This document shows positions 35,934-44,269 of a DNA stretch of 64,000 nt, in pieces. The first letter of the stretch is position 1, and every line of letters starts with the position of its first letter. The stretch comes from Arthrobacter sp. Y81 (GTDB taxonomy: Bacteria; Actinomycetota; Actinomycetes; Actinomycetales; Micrococcaceae). The translations under genes were made by a program, and so were the position numbers. Location: NCBI RefSeq assembly GCF_002929335.1, contig NZ_PJIL01000009.1:149086-213085 (forward strand), given 5' to 3'. A model generated the notes under the pieces. That model was not told the origin of the DNA and made no database searches. It saw nothing but the letters and a program-made list of their open reading frames with translations.

Positions 35934-36112
35934 TGGGCCATTCTCTCAGGCGATAAAAGGGCAAGACGGTGTGGCGACACTTTCCGTTCACGGAACCGAA
36001 ACCGTGCGGTTCTCGCACGTTATTCCGCAGCGGGCACTCTTTTCACGCACCCCTCGTCCAGCGCCTGGTCGCTTGAGCCGAAACCCGTTGAGTCGCACCA
36101 AGGAGAACTTCC

Positions 36113-37156
36113 GTGCTCGTGAAAACCACCGTCACCGCCGTCGTGGCGCTCATGTCCCTGACCGGGTTTGCAGGCCCGTCCGCTGCCGCCAGCGCCAGCG
36201 ACGACCCCGCCAGCCAGCAGGCATTCAGCTTTGGCGTCATCGGCGACATCCCCTACGGCGATGCCGAAATCGCCAAATTCCCCGCCCGCATCCAGGACAT
36301 CAACGCCGACAGCAGCCTGGGCTTCGTCGCCCACGTGGGTGACATCAAGAACGGGTCGTCCGTTTGTTCGGACGAGTACTTCGAACATATCCGCGCCGAG
36401 TTCGACTCCTTCGAGCATCCGCTGGTCTACACGCCCGGTGACAACGAGTGGGTGGACTGCCACCGCGGAAACAACGGCGCCTACAACCCGCTGGAACGGC
36501 TGGACAAGATTCGGGAGGTCTTCTTCGACGCTCCGGGCAAGACCCTCGGGGAGACGATGCCCCTGAAGAGCCAGGAAGCCCTCGGGCTGCCGGAGAACGT
36601 CCGTTTCACAAAGAACCGCGTGGCATTCTCCGTGGTGAACGTCCAGGGCAGCAACAACTCGCTCCTGCCGTGGACCGGCATCGGTGAAACGGCAGTCACC
36701 CCCGATCAGCAGGCCGAGGTGGACCACCGGACGAAGGCCGTCCTGGAACAGGTGCGGGACACGTTCAGCGACGCGACCCGGCGAAACGACAGGGCTGTGG
36801 TCCTCATGACCCAGGCGGATATGTTCGATCCTTCACTGCTCGACGCGGCCACCGCCAACCCGGACTCGGTCTCGGGCTTCCGCGAGATCGTGGCGACGAT
36901 TATCGAGGAAACGAACCGCTTCGACGGCCCGGTCTACCTCATCAACGGCGACAGTCACGTCTTTGCCGAAAACAAGCCCCTTGCCGAAGGCTCGCCCTGG
37001 CTGAAGATCTACGGCCAGGAAGCCGGTGATGACCTGCAGCGCATCACCGTGGACGGCTCAGCCAACGCCACGAATTACGTCAGGTTCACAGTGGCGGCAA
37101 ACGGCGCGTCCGGCCCCGGCGTCCTGTCTTGGGAAAAGGTCCCCTTCCGGCCGTAG
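36113..37156 (+). CDS. Secreted metallophosphoesterase family protein
   Basis: 347 residues. The N-terminal signal peptide (VKTTVTAVVALMSLTGFAGPSAAASA) should be cut near residue 26. The mature protein has the calcineurin-like metal motifs GDIPYGD, GDIKNG and GDNEW near the start and NGDSHVF near the C-terminus, although the spacing is looser than in classical phosphoesterases. GTG start with AAGGAGA upstream. Likely an extracellular or cell-wall-associated phosphatase. Palindrome 12 follows 17 bases after the stop. Confidence 0.85.
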   Translation: MLVKTTVTAVVALMSLTGFAGPSAAASASDDPASQQAFSFGVIGDIPYGDAEIAKFPARIQDINADSSLGFVAHVGDIKNGSSVCSDEYFEHIRAEFDSFEHPLVYTPGDNEWVDCHRGNNGAYNPLERLDKIREVFFDAPGKTLGETMPLKSQEALGLPENVRFTKNRVAFSVVNVQGSNNSLLPWTGIGETAVTPDQQAEVDHRTKAVLEQVRDTFSDATRRNDRAVVLMTQADMFDPSLLDAATANPDSVSGFREIVATIIEETNRFDGPVYLINGDSHVFAENKPLAEGSPWLKIYGQEAGDDLQRITVDGSANATNYVRFTVAANGASGPGVLSWEKVPFRP

Positions 37157-37173
37157 CCCGGCAAGAACAAAAC

Positions 37174-37214
37174 AGCGGACGACGACGGCGGGACGGCCCG
37201 CCGTCGTCGTCCGT
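37174..37214. repeat. Intergenic palindrome 12 (paired triplet insertion)
   Basis: GGACGACGACGGCGGG, ACGG, CCCGCCGTCGTCGTCC. It carries the same paired extra GAC/GTC as palindrome 11. Precedes the TfoX-like gene. Confidence 0.9.
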
Positions 37215-37256
37215 TGCTGGGGTGATAATGAAGGCCCCGGACCGGAAGGCGTCTTC

Positions 37257-37618
37257 ATGGAAATGGCAAAGCCCACTGAGGCTGAAAAAGAGCAGTTCAG
37301 ATTACTGGTGACAGGGCTGCCGGGCATCGAGGTCAAGCCGATGTTCGGGAATCTGGGCGCCTTCGTCAACGGGAACATGTTTGCGGGGCTTTTCGGCCCG
37401 ACCCTGGGCCTGAAGCTCGCGGATGCTGACCGCGACGAGCTGACGACGAGCCGCGAAACCCTTCCCTTCGGACCAGCGCTGAACGGCCCATGGGCGGCTA
37501 TGTAGGGCTCCCGGTCCAGGGCCCGGCCGAAGTGATTGAGCCGGGGCTGGCCCGGGCACTCGCATATGTCGCCGGGCTGCCGCCCAAAGCGCCGAAGAGT
37601 CCCAAGCCGAAAAAGTAA
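37257..37618 (+). pseudogene. TfoX N-terminal domain protein, frameshifted
   Basis: Short TfoX/Sxy N-terminal-like protein: LPGIEVKPMFGNLGAFVNGNMFAGLFG is the diagnostic core. Reading stops at a TAG at 37503, but another frame continues the homologous end (MGGYVGLPVQGPAEVIEPGLARALAY, then a KxPK tail) to the TAA at 37616, so a base is missing between about 37470 and 37490. Intact length would be about 120 residues. The gene is enclosed by palindromes 12 and 13, the latter starting right at its stop codon. Confidence 0.78.
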
Positions 37619-37653
37619 CGAACGACGACGGCGGGACGTCCCGCCGTCGTACG
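37619..37653. repeat. Intergenic palindrome 13
   Basis: CGACGACGGCGGGA, CG, TCCCGCCGTCGTACG. It starts at the base after the TfoX-like stop codon and ends 18 before the NUDIX stop. The second copy of the NUDIX gene has no such element. Confidence 0.88.
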
Positions 37654-37671
37654 CTGGCCCGTGAGTCCGCG

Positions 37672-38154
37672 TCACCTCAGGAAGCCGCTGTCCCGGAGAC
37701 TCTGAACGAGCGCGTCAAGGATGGGAAGCTGGCCTTTCACGAGCTTGGTGCGCGCCTCCGTTTCGTTAAACCAGCGGGCGTCGTCGATCTCGGGATAATG
37801 CTTGATGATGCCGGACCCCCTGGGCCATTCCAGCGGGAATGTGTTGCTGACGATCTGTTCGGGCCGGAAATCCCACTCGGCTGCGAACACGGTGATGACC
37901 TTGCCTGACGGCTGCCGGAAGGAGCCCAGTTCGATGTAGTCGGCCGGCGGTGCAGGAGTGCCCATTTCCTCTGCGAACTCGCGCCGGGCCGCCGTCAGGG
38001 CGTCCTCATCCTCCGGGTATTCGCCCTTCGGGACGGACCACGCATGTTCGTCCTTGCGGGCCCAGAAAGGTCCGCCCATGTGGGCTATCCAGACTTCCAC
38101 CCGGGCCGCGGGGGTCCACCGGTACAGCAATAAGCCTGCGCTTCGAACCGTCAT
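37672..38154 (-). CDS. NUDIX hydrolase, copy 1 of duplicated block
   Basis: 160-residue NUDIX pyrophosphohydrolase. The Nudix box is complete: GEYPEDEDALTAARREFAEEMG, with the metal-binding REFAEE. Strong AGGAGG site before the ATG. Divergent from the MpaB-family gene with 66 bases between; the same arrangement recurs at 49-51 kb, where the paralogue is nearly identical. Substrate class (nucleotide sugar, NADH, oxidised nucleotide) cannot be told. Confidence 0.92.
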   Translation of the reverse strand: MTVRSAGLLLYRWTPAARVEVWIAHMGGPFWARKDEHAWSVPKGEYPEDEDALTAARREFAEEMGTPAPPADYIELGSFRQPSGKVITVFAAEWDFRPEQIVSNTFPLEWPRGSGIIKHYPEIDDARWFNETEARTKLVKGQLPILDALVQSLRDSGFLR

Positions 38155-38220
38155 GGTGCCTCCTGTTCCAAGGCTATACGCGGGCGGCGCCGAGGGTCGG
38201 CTCTCGGGTAGTGTGTGGGC

Positions 38221-38994
38221 ATGGTGCGTGGACTTGCCGACTTGGGAGCAGAAGGCGTTCTGGTGGCCGGGGCAGGGCGGGCTATTCTGCTGCAGATCGC
38301 GAACCCGGCGGTGGGTCACGGCGTGGCCGAGCACAGCAATTTCGCAGATCGTCCGCTCGAACGGCTTCGCGCCACCCTGACCTACGTGTATGCCGTGGTG
38401 TACGGGACTGAGGACCAGGTGGCAGCAGTGCGCCGCAGCGTGAACCGCGCCCACGGCCCCGTCTGCCGCAAGCCCGACGCCGGCTCCGCAGGCTACAGCG
38501 CCTTCGATGCTCACGCCCAGCTCTGGGTAGTGGCAACCCTGTACGACACCGCCGTCACCGTCTACGAGAGAATCTACGGGGCGCAGGACGACGAAGTCGC
38601 GGACTTCATATACCGGGACTACGCGCGGCTCGGCACGGCACTGCAGCTTCCCGCCGAGCTGGGGCCCGCGGACCGTGAGGCCTTCGGCAGCTACTGGGCG
38701 AACTGCCCGCAGGGTCTGGAGGCCGACGACGTCATGTCACGCGTGGTGCGCAGCCTGCTCTATCCGCGTGATCCCCGGCTTTGGCAGCGCGTCGTCATGC
38801 CGTTTGCGCGCTTCATCACCGCAGGCCTCCTGCCGGACCGGCTCCGGCAGGGCTTCGGGCTACCGTGGACTGAACGTCACGGCCGCTGGTTCGACCGCAC
38901 GATGCGGTGGTCCGCCGTGGTCTATCCGCGGCTGCCGCGGCGGGTCCGCCACTGGCCCAAGAACTACTGCCTGGGCCGGCTCGGCGCAGCCTAG
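38221..38994 (+). CDS. MpaB-family oxygenase (DUF2236), copy 1
   Basis: 257 residues of the ER-bound-oxygenase mpaB/B'/latex-clearing (DUF2236) fold, a haem or metal-dependent oxygenase superfamily; functions are diverse. Conserved histidines occur in VGHGVAEHSNF and FDAHAQLWVVATLYDT, with the late WFDRTMR and YPRLPRRVR segments. The start at 38221 stands six bases after TAGTGT without a ribosome site (leaderless-type). About 85% identical to copy 2 by eye. Followed by the decayed DUF817 gene. Confidence 0.85.
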   Translation: MVRGLADLGAEGVLVAGAGRAILLQIANPAVGHGVAEHSNFADRPLERLRATLTYVYAVVYGTEDQVAAVRRSVNRAHGPVCRKPDAGSAGYSAFDAHAQLWVVATLYDTAVTVYERIYGAQDDEVADFIYRDYARLGTALQLPAELGPADREAFGSYWANCPQGLEADDVMSRVVRSLLYPRDPRLWQRVVMPFARFITAGLLPDRLRQGFGLPWTERHGRWFDRTMRWSAVVYPRLPRRVRHWPKNYCLGRLGAA

Positions 38995-39075
38995 ATTCTG
39001 CAAAGGCCCGTCGCCGGGCCCACGTCCGGCGGGGAAAACCAATGTTGCCACTCGTGGCGGGGGAACGAGGTATCA

Positions 39076-39998
39076 GTGCGGAGTTTCACATCCGTAGAGC
39101 TCTTGATCGATGAGCGCGCTCACCAATTCCTGGACAAGGGGGCCCTGCCGGTGGCGCCCGCTCCAGGCTCACCGAGTTTGTGGTTTTCGGCCTCAGGCAG
39201 GGCTGGGCCTGCATCTTTGGGGCCGCGCTCCTCGCCGTGCTTCTGGCGGCACGCCTTTGGTACCCGGACGACGCCGGTTTGGCCAGGAACGACTTCCTGG
39301 CCCTCGCCGCCGTCGTCATCCAGATCCTGATGGTGGCCACTCGCCTGGAAACGGTCCGCGAGCTGAGGGTTATTGTTCTGTTCCACATTGTGGGGACGGT
39401 GATGGAGCTGTTCAAGACCGACGTCGGCTCGTGGTCCTATGAGGCCGAAGGGTTCCTGCGCATCGGGGCGGTCCCGCTCTTCAGCGGCTTCATGTACGCG
39501 GCCGTCGGTTCCTACATGGTGCGGGTCTACCGGCTCTTCGACCTGCGCTTCGCCGGGTACCCGCGGCGGTGGATCACGGCGATCGTTGCCGCCGCAATCT
39601 AGGTGAACTTCTTCACCCACCACTACATCTGGGACGCGCGCTGGGTGCTGCTGGCCGCCGTCGTGATCGTCTTCGGACGGTGCGTCATGCACTTCCGCGT
39701 GTTCCGCCGGACCTTCCGGATGCCGCTGGTCCTGGCGTTCCTGCTGGTGGCGCTGTTCATCTGGATTGCCGAGAACATCGCCACCTGGTCGGGAGCCTGG
39801 CTCTACCCCAGCCAGGTGGACGGGTGGCACATGGTGTCGCTCGACAAGCTGGTTTCGTGGTTCCTGCTGATGATCATCTCGGTGGTACTGGTGGCCTGGG
39901 TGTACAAGCCGAAGCTGCCGGAGACGACGGAGGACGCCACCGGTGAAACCAATCTGCATCTGGTTCCGGGTGGAGGGGGCACACGGCCTCCATTTTGA
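39076..39998 (+). pseudogene. DUF817 membrane protein, copy 1 (decayed)
   Basis: Homologous along its length to the intact DUF817 gene at 50510-51421 but broken twice. After FLDK (near 39137-39145) it has a net +2-base shift relative to copy 2. At 39600-39602 a TAG replaces the TAC (Tyr) of copy 2, just before VNFFTHHYI. Reading therefore splits into three pieces. The C-terminus also differs (ETTEDATGETN). Start is a GTG where copy 2 has ATG. Expected product would be a polytopic membrane protein of about 300 residues. Confidence 0.88.
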
Positions 39999-40007
39999 GC
40001 GCTGGCT

Positions 40008-41480
40008 CTACAGCCCGGCATGGGAGAACACGCTGCCGAAGAATGCCGCCAGCCGGTCGGCGGTGGCCTGGGCTTCGTCCTGTGAGGACGTCCTGGTATT
40101 GGCCTCCACCGACAACGTCCCCTTGCGTGCGCCGGCACGGACGTGCCATTCGCCCGTCCCGTCCGACAACTGATAGGCGACGGCGTAGCTTGAGTCGGCG
40201 GCAAGGGTTGTGTTCAGCTGCGAGAAGGCCGACCACTCGCGCGAGCTGCCGCCAAGAATGTCCTCCTGGATCGTCGTGCAGTCACGGAGTGCGCCGGCCC
40301 GGGTGTCGAACGGATAAGGCGGCGCCGCCGTCGTCGGCATGCTGATCACGCTGAACTCCGTGTAGTCCATTTTGCTGGCACCTTGGGTCTGCCCCTGGCC
40401 GAGGACCGCGCCCAGGAGGGAGCCGTAATATGCTTCGTCGTTGTAGGTGCATGGCGGCACCGGCCCCTGCGACGAAGGGCCCGCGGAGGTGCCGGGCACC
40501 GGGCCGATGACCGAAGCGCCGGGCAGTGCCACGGGACTGCCGTCCGGTCCGGTGACGCCCTTGAATAGTGCCACCAGATCGTCAGCCGTGCGGGAGTTGG
40601 GCGGCGGCGGGGCAACCGTCGGCGGCTTTGTCACCGCCTGGTCGATGAGTTCCTTGGCCAGGCCAGCCATGGAGTCGAGGGCCGGTTTCGCGTCGGCCTC
40701 GGAGTTGACCTCGGCAACAGCGAGACTCAGGGTGATGGACATGGTTCCTGCAAGCACCCTCAGTCCGACTGAGCCGTAATCCCCTGGCCCCTTCGGCTTC
40801 GTGGTCTGCATCAAGCCGTGCTGTTTCTCGGCGACCGGGGGAGCCGCCAGTAACCGGACAGCGTACGTTGAGATCCGGCCGGACTCCGTTGACGCCAGGT
40901 CAAACTGGCTGCAGCGGGCCGCCAGATCGTCCGTGTAGCCGAAATCTGCTTTGGCGATGGCATCCTTTTCCGCGCTTCGCAGTGTGATCATGATGGTGGT
41001 GGCCGGTCCCGACTGCGCGCCCATCGGCATGGCGCCCTCTGCGAAGTTCACGCTCTTGTCGGCCCACCTGACGAACGGGTTTTGGGGGACGAATGCGATG
41101 CACTCGCTGGGTGTTGTCTCGGTGCTGACCTGGGGGAAGGAGCCGCTGGAGGCTCCGCTTCGCTGGCGGGCGGAGTCCTGCGCCGTGGGAAACTGCAGCT
41201 TCCGGTTCTGCGCTACGCCGTTGATGATCGCCACGAGTTCCTGGTCCGTAAAGACCGCCTCCGGCACCCCGGTTGTTCCAGGCCCGCTTGATGAGGACGC
41301 GGGCGGCGTCGTAGCTGTCGCGGTAGGCGACCCGTCCGACGGACTTGCGCCCGGCGTCCCGCCCCCGGATGAACATCCCGCCAGAGCCAGCAGGGCGGCC
41401 GCGGCGCACGCGATCCACCGTCCACCTTTCGTGCCCGCCCTGAGCGCACCGCCGGTTTCGATTCCACGAACGGGCATCAT
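40008..41480 (-). CDS. Secreted lipoprotein of unknown function
   Basis: 490 residues, with a lipobox LALAGC at about 31-36, so the cysteine is lipidated and the protein is anchored outside. A Ser/Thr/Pro-rich tether (CSSGGGTPGASPSDGSPTATATTPP) precedes two similar soluble domains: VFTDQELVAIINGV in the first and RTADDLVALFKGV in the second, each with paired cysteines. The layout recalls the extracellular sensor domains of PknH-type systems, but I cannot confirm it. GGGAGG precedes the ATG. Convergent with the broken DUF817 copy. Confidence 0.75.
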   Translation of the reverse strand: MMPVRGIETGGALRAGTKGGRWIACAAAALLALAGCSSGGGTPGASPSDGSPTATATTPPASSSSGPGTTGVPEAVFTDQELVAIINGVAQNRKLQFPTAQDSARQRSGASSGSFPQVSTETTPSECIAFVPQNPFVRWADKSVNFAEGAMPMGAQSGPATTIMITLRSAEKDAIAKADFGYTDDLAARCSQFDLASTESGRISTYAVRLLAAPPVAEKQHGLMQTTKPKGPGDYGSVGLRVLAGTMSITLSLAVAEVNSEADAKPALDSMAGLAKELIDQAVTKPPTVAPPPPNSRTADDLVALFKGVTGPDGSPVALPGASVIGPVPGTSAGPSSQGPVPPCTYNDEAYYGSLLGAVLGQGQTQGASKMDYTEFSVISMPTTAAPPYPFDTRAGALRDCTTIQEDILGGSSREWSAFSQLNTTLAADSSYAVAYQLSDGTGEWHVRAGARKGTLSVEANTRTSSQDEAQATADRLAAFFGSVFSHAGL

Positions 41481-41793
41481 CGGCCTCCCTTGCCAGAAGC
41501 CAAGGCTATGATTCGGCAGGCATACCGGCTAGGGTATTTTGGCCTCAGGCACGGTAAGCTGCCCCGTTAGTTCCCCGAGGTGCGTAGTCCGTGACGGCGA
41601 TGCACGTAGGTGGCTGCAAATTCGGGTGGCAGCCACTCGAGACGGGCCCGGGGAGAGTCCCTAGAATCCACTCACCGGCAGGTGCCGGCAACCTGGACCG
41701 CGGAGGGCAGCAGGCAACGGGCATGACCCGCCCAGCAGGACTTCCTGCTCCTGCCGCAGCTAAGCGGTTCTCTCATTCGGAAGGAAGCTCGTC
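41481..41793 (+). other. Intergenic region with stacked hairpins before the GlsB-type gene
   Basis: 313 bases with no plausible CDS. Perfect hairpins: GTGGCTGC/GCAGCCAC (41610-41636, 11-base loop), CCGGC/GCCGG (41675-41688) and AGCAGGA/TCCTGCT (41734-41749). All lie upstream of, and in the sense of, the next gene, so they could be a structured 5' leader or a small RNA. It matches no riboswitch I know. Confidence 0.4.
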
Positions 41794-42057
41794 ATGGGAA
41801 TACTCGGTTTTCTCCTGCTCGGCTTGATCGCGGGAGCTATCGCAAAGGCCATACTTCCCGGCAGACAGGGCGGCGGCTGGGTAGTCACGATGGTTCTGGG
41901 TGTGGTCGGCGCCATCCTTGGCGGATGGATCGGCTCGCTGGTCTTCGGCGGCGGCCTCGCTGAGTTCTTCGATCTCAGGACCTGGCTGCTGGCTATTCTG
42001 GGCGCCGTGATTGTGCTGGGCATCTTCGGCGCCGTGACGCGTCGAAGCAGGGCCTGA
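41794..42057 (+). CDS. GlsB/YeaQ/YmgE family stress-response membrane protein
   Basis: 87-residue protein with three membrane helices, the transglycosylase-associated (GlsB/YeaQ/YmgE) family: MGILGFLLLGLIAGAIAKAI, then GGGWVVTMVLGVVGAILGGWIG and LAILGAVIVLGIFGAV. Gly-zipper patterns are conserved. Ribosome site AAGGAAG. Often induced by stress; exact function unknown. A region rich in hairpins precedes it; palindrome 14 follows about 40 bases after the stop. Confidence 0.88.
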   Translation: MGILGFLLLGLIAGAIAKAILPGRQGGGWVVTMVLGVVGAILGGWIGSLVFGGGLAEFFDLRTWLLAILGAVIVLGIFGAVTRRSRA

Positions 42058-42100
42058 CCGCGCGGTCCGTGAGGCCCCACACCGAAGCAGGCCGAGACAG

Positions 42101-42130
42101 GCGACGGCGGTTCCTCCCCGCCGTCGTCCC
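42101..42130. repeat. Intergenic palindrome 14 (degenerate)
   Basis: GGCGACGGCGG, TTCCTCC, CCGCCGTCGTC. The most diverged copy: the centre is replaced and only about 10 bp of stem remains. Between convergent genes. Confidence 0.7.
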
Positions 42131-42159
42131 CTCACTGACGTCTGCTCCAGGGAAACTAG

Positions 42160-43401
42160 CTAGGCCTCCAGATAGCCGCCGCTGGCCCAGCGCCGCAGGG
42201 CCGCCTTCTCGGCGTCGTCGAACTCCATCAGCGCCACGCGGCAGAGTTCCTCCACGTCCTCGGTCCAGGCCGCCGCCAGCCCTTCCGCCGTCGCATTCTC
42301 ATTGAGCTGATAATTGACGTAGCCCAGGCCTTGAATGACGAAGTTCACGGCACCGCGGGACACGGGCTGGCCGGCTGTGACACAGTCGTCCCGGACGAGC
42401 CTTGCCAACTCGTTGCGGTTGGCCGGCGGCTCACGAAGCCTCGCCGCCATGGCCAGGAACATCTGCCGGAACTGGGCTGCGGAGAGTGCGGGCACATCGG
42501 TGACCCTGGCAACCCGTTCTTCAATGCCGGATTCGACGTCTGCTTCGGTGGGCAGATCGTCGCTGGAGAACCTCTGCGCGTCCCAGACCCAGCCGCCGCG
42601 CGTAGCCGTGTATTCAACACCCTGGCCGATCTGGGCCACCCAGGTTCCGAACTTCCCGTAGCCGCCCCAGTCAGTTTTCAGGGAGGGATCGGCTGTGAGT
42701 GCCCGGTGGGCCACCATTGCCCCGACGACCGGGCCCGGCGCAGTCCGGACGAAGTCGCAAACCTCCTTGACCGCGGCGGAAGCAGTCTTTGCCCTGGGCT
42801 TCGCCTTCGGCGCCCCCTCCGCCCGCTGCGGCTGGACGGATGCCACCGCGTGGATCGGCTCCACCGTGGTGCCGTTCAGGATGGCCACAAAGTCGTGGGA
42901 CTCCACCACGTTGTCCGCCATCTCGCGGTATGCGAAGGCTACGGCGCCGGCGGCGATCACCGTGGTCATCTTGTCGGCGGCCCGGAATCGCTGGATCAAT
43001 GATGTGAAGTCGGCGTCGGCCGACGCGATGAAGAACTCGTCGATGCCGCCGCTCCCGGAGAGTGTGTCCATCGCGTCCAGCACAAGGTTGATATCGGTGC
43101 TGCTCTTTCCGCGTTGCGTCAGCGACGGGCAGTCGATCACGCGAAAACCCGCACGCGTCCAGTACGTCCGGTACTTCGAGTACACCACCGGATTCAGGTA
43201 GCAGTTCCGGATCAGGAAGCGCCGGGCGCTCTCGCCCGAGCCCGCGGCGGACAACGCGTCCGCCCAGTGCTTGGGGTCTTCCGCGAACCGCTTCGCCGCC
43301 GCCGGATCGAGGGCCTGCAGGCCCGTGAAAACGTTGTCGAAGTCAACAAACATGGCGGCCCGGATGCCGGGGCGTCGGGAGGGGGAGCGCGCGTCTTTCA
43401 T
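42160..43401 (-). CDS. NYN domain protein (PIN-like ribonuclease fold)
   Basis: 413 residues. N-terminal NYN domain with acidic active-site residues: FVDFDNVF (about 18-25), STDINLVLDAM and ASADADFTSLI, a complete set. A C-terminal region (about 215-300) resembles an OST-HTH/LOTUS-type RNA-binding winged helix (AAVKEVCDFVRTAPGPVVGAMVAH). Likely an RNA-processing nuclease. Start taken at MKDARS. No adjacent partner; palindrome 15 lies upstream. Confidence 0.85.
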   Translation of the reverse strand: MKDARSPSRRPGIRAAMFVDFDNVFTGLQALDPAAAKRFAEDPKHWADALSAAGSGESARRFLIRNCYLNPVVYSKYRTYWTRAGFRVIDCPSLTQRGKSSTDINLVLDAMDTLSGSGGIDEFFIASADADFTSLIQRFRAADKMTTVIAAGAVAFAYREMADNVVESHDFVAILNGTTVEPIHAVASVQPQRAEGAPKAKPRAKTASAAVKEVCDFVRTAPGPVVGAMVAHRALTADPSLKTDWGGYGKFGTWVAQIGQGVEYTATRGGWVWDAQRFSSDDLPTEADVESGIEERVARVTDVPALSAAQFRQMFLAMAARLREPPANRNELARLVRDDCVTAGQPVSRGAVNFVIQGLGYVNYQLNENATAEGLAAAWTEDVEELCRVALMEFDDAEKAALRRWASGGYLEA

Positions 43402-43507
43402 TGGCTTAGTGTGCCAGCAACCCGGGGCACGTGGGAGCTTTTCTGCAACGCGCCCGACGCCAGATCCGGCTACGCCGGGCACTCTGTGGGGAACGCGCCC
43501 AAAGCAA

Positions 43508-43543
43508 GCGGACGACGGCGGGGGAGGTCCCGCCGTCGTCCGC
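43508..43543. repeat. Intergenic palindrome 15
   Basis: GCGGACGACGGCGGG, GGAGGT, CCCGCCGTCGTCCGC: standard arms with a longer centre. Twenty bases beyond the nitrilase-remnant stop. Confidence 0.9.
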
Positions 43544-43563
43544 CCGCCGTTGCCGGCGGTGCT

Positions 43564-43883
43564 TTAGCTCCATTCAGGCGGCTGGAAGCTCGCTCCACCG
43601 AACATGGGGTAGGCGAGGATGCCGCGCTGGTCCTTGAGCTGGGACCCGGGTTTGTTGATTCCGAACGTCCCGTAGCGCCGGGCCTGCGTCACCCGGTCCA
43701 GGTCCAGGACGCCGTAGAGGATCTCCTCCCCGCCCCGGGCCTGCTGCATGATGGTGCCCTCCGGATCCACGATGACGCTTTCGCCGACCCCTGAAGGGTC
43801 CGCGCCGTTGACGTTCACCACGAAGACCTGGTTGACGAAGGCATTCGCCCGGGACATGACCACTTCCATTTCCCGGTCCCGAC
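43564..43883 (-). pseudogene. Nitrilase-superfamily (carbon-nitrogen hydrolase) C-terminal remnant
   Basis: About 105 residues matching only the last third of a C-N hydrolase: DREMEVVMSRANAFVNQVFVVNVNG, SVIVDPEGTIMQQA, and the ending VTQARRYGTFGINKPGSQ. The catalytic Glu, Lys and Cys would lie in the lost N-terminal two-thirds. Homology stops near 43883, exactly where the TetR remnant on the other strand begins. An ATG (MEVVM) exists in the remnant but is internal to the family. Not functional as a hydrolase. Confidence 0.85.
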
Positions 43884-43884
43884 T

Positions 43885-44256
43885 GCCAGGCTCGCGGCCG
43901 CGCTGCAGGCCGGCATCTCGGGCGGCCTGGAGGACGACGCCTCACGGATTCTCTACGAGTACTGGTCCCACTCCCTCCGGAACGCGGAACTGCGGCGCAT
44001 CCAGGAGGAGTTCACCAGGGCGCAGCAGTCAAGCTACGAGGGCATCATTGCCGAAGGAATTGCCGCCGGTGAATTTCATCCCGTCCTGGAGCCGGCGGAC
44101 ATTGCCCGCATCATCGTCGCCCAGGAGGACGGGCTGGTCATGGACGTGCTGTCCGGGGTGGCGAGCAGCCGCGATGTTTTCGAGCTCAACGCGCGGCTCG
44201 CGGCGGTTCTCCTCGCCGTGGACCCGGCAAGGCTGCTCGAGCCCGCCCGAACGTAA
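43885..44256 (+). pseudogene. TetR family regulator C-terminal remnant
   Basis: About 124 codons matching the ligand-binding half of a TetR/BetI-type regulator (TARLAAALQAGISGGLEDDASRIL ... YEYW ... EGIAAGEFHPVLEPADIARIIVAQEDGLVMDVLSG). The DNA-binding HTH and start codon are missing, and no start is available on the left. It meets the nitrilase remnant head to head, as if one deletion removed both 5' ends and their shared promoter. Ends TAA at 44254-44256, 13 bases from the HAD gene. Confidence 0.82.
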
Positions 44257-44269
44257 GTGACCAATATCT

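Larger units (their letters stand above)
37672..39998 (+). repeat. Duplicated block, copy 1 (NUDIX-MpaB-DUF817)
   Basis: About 2.3 kb homologous throughout to 49068-51421, same orientation, 9 kb away. It includes the NUDIX gene, the divergent MpaB-family gene and the DUF817 gene, with conserved intergenic features (AAGGCTATACG; CTCGGGTAG then GTGGGC before the ATG). Confidence 0.9.
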
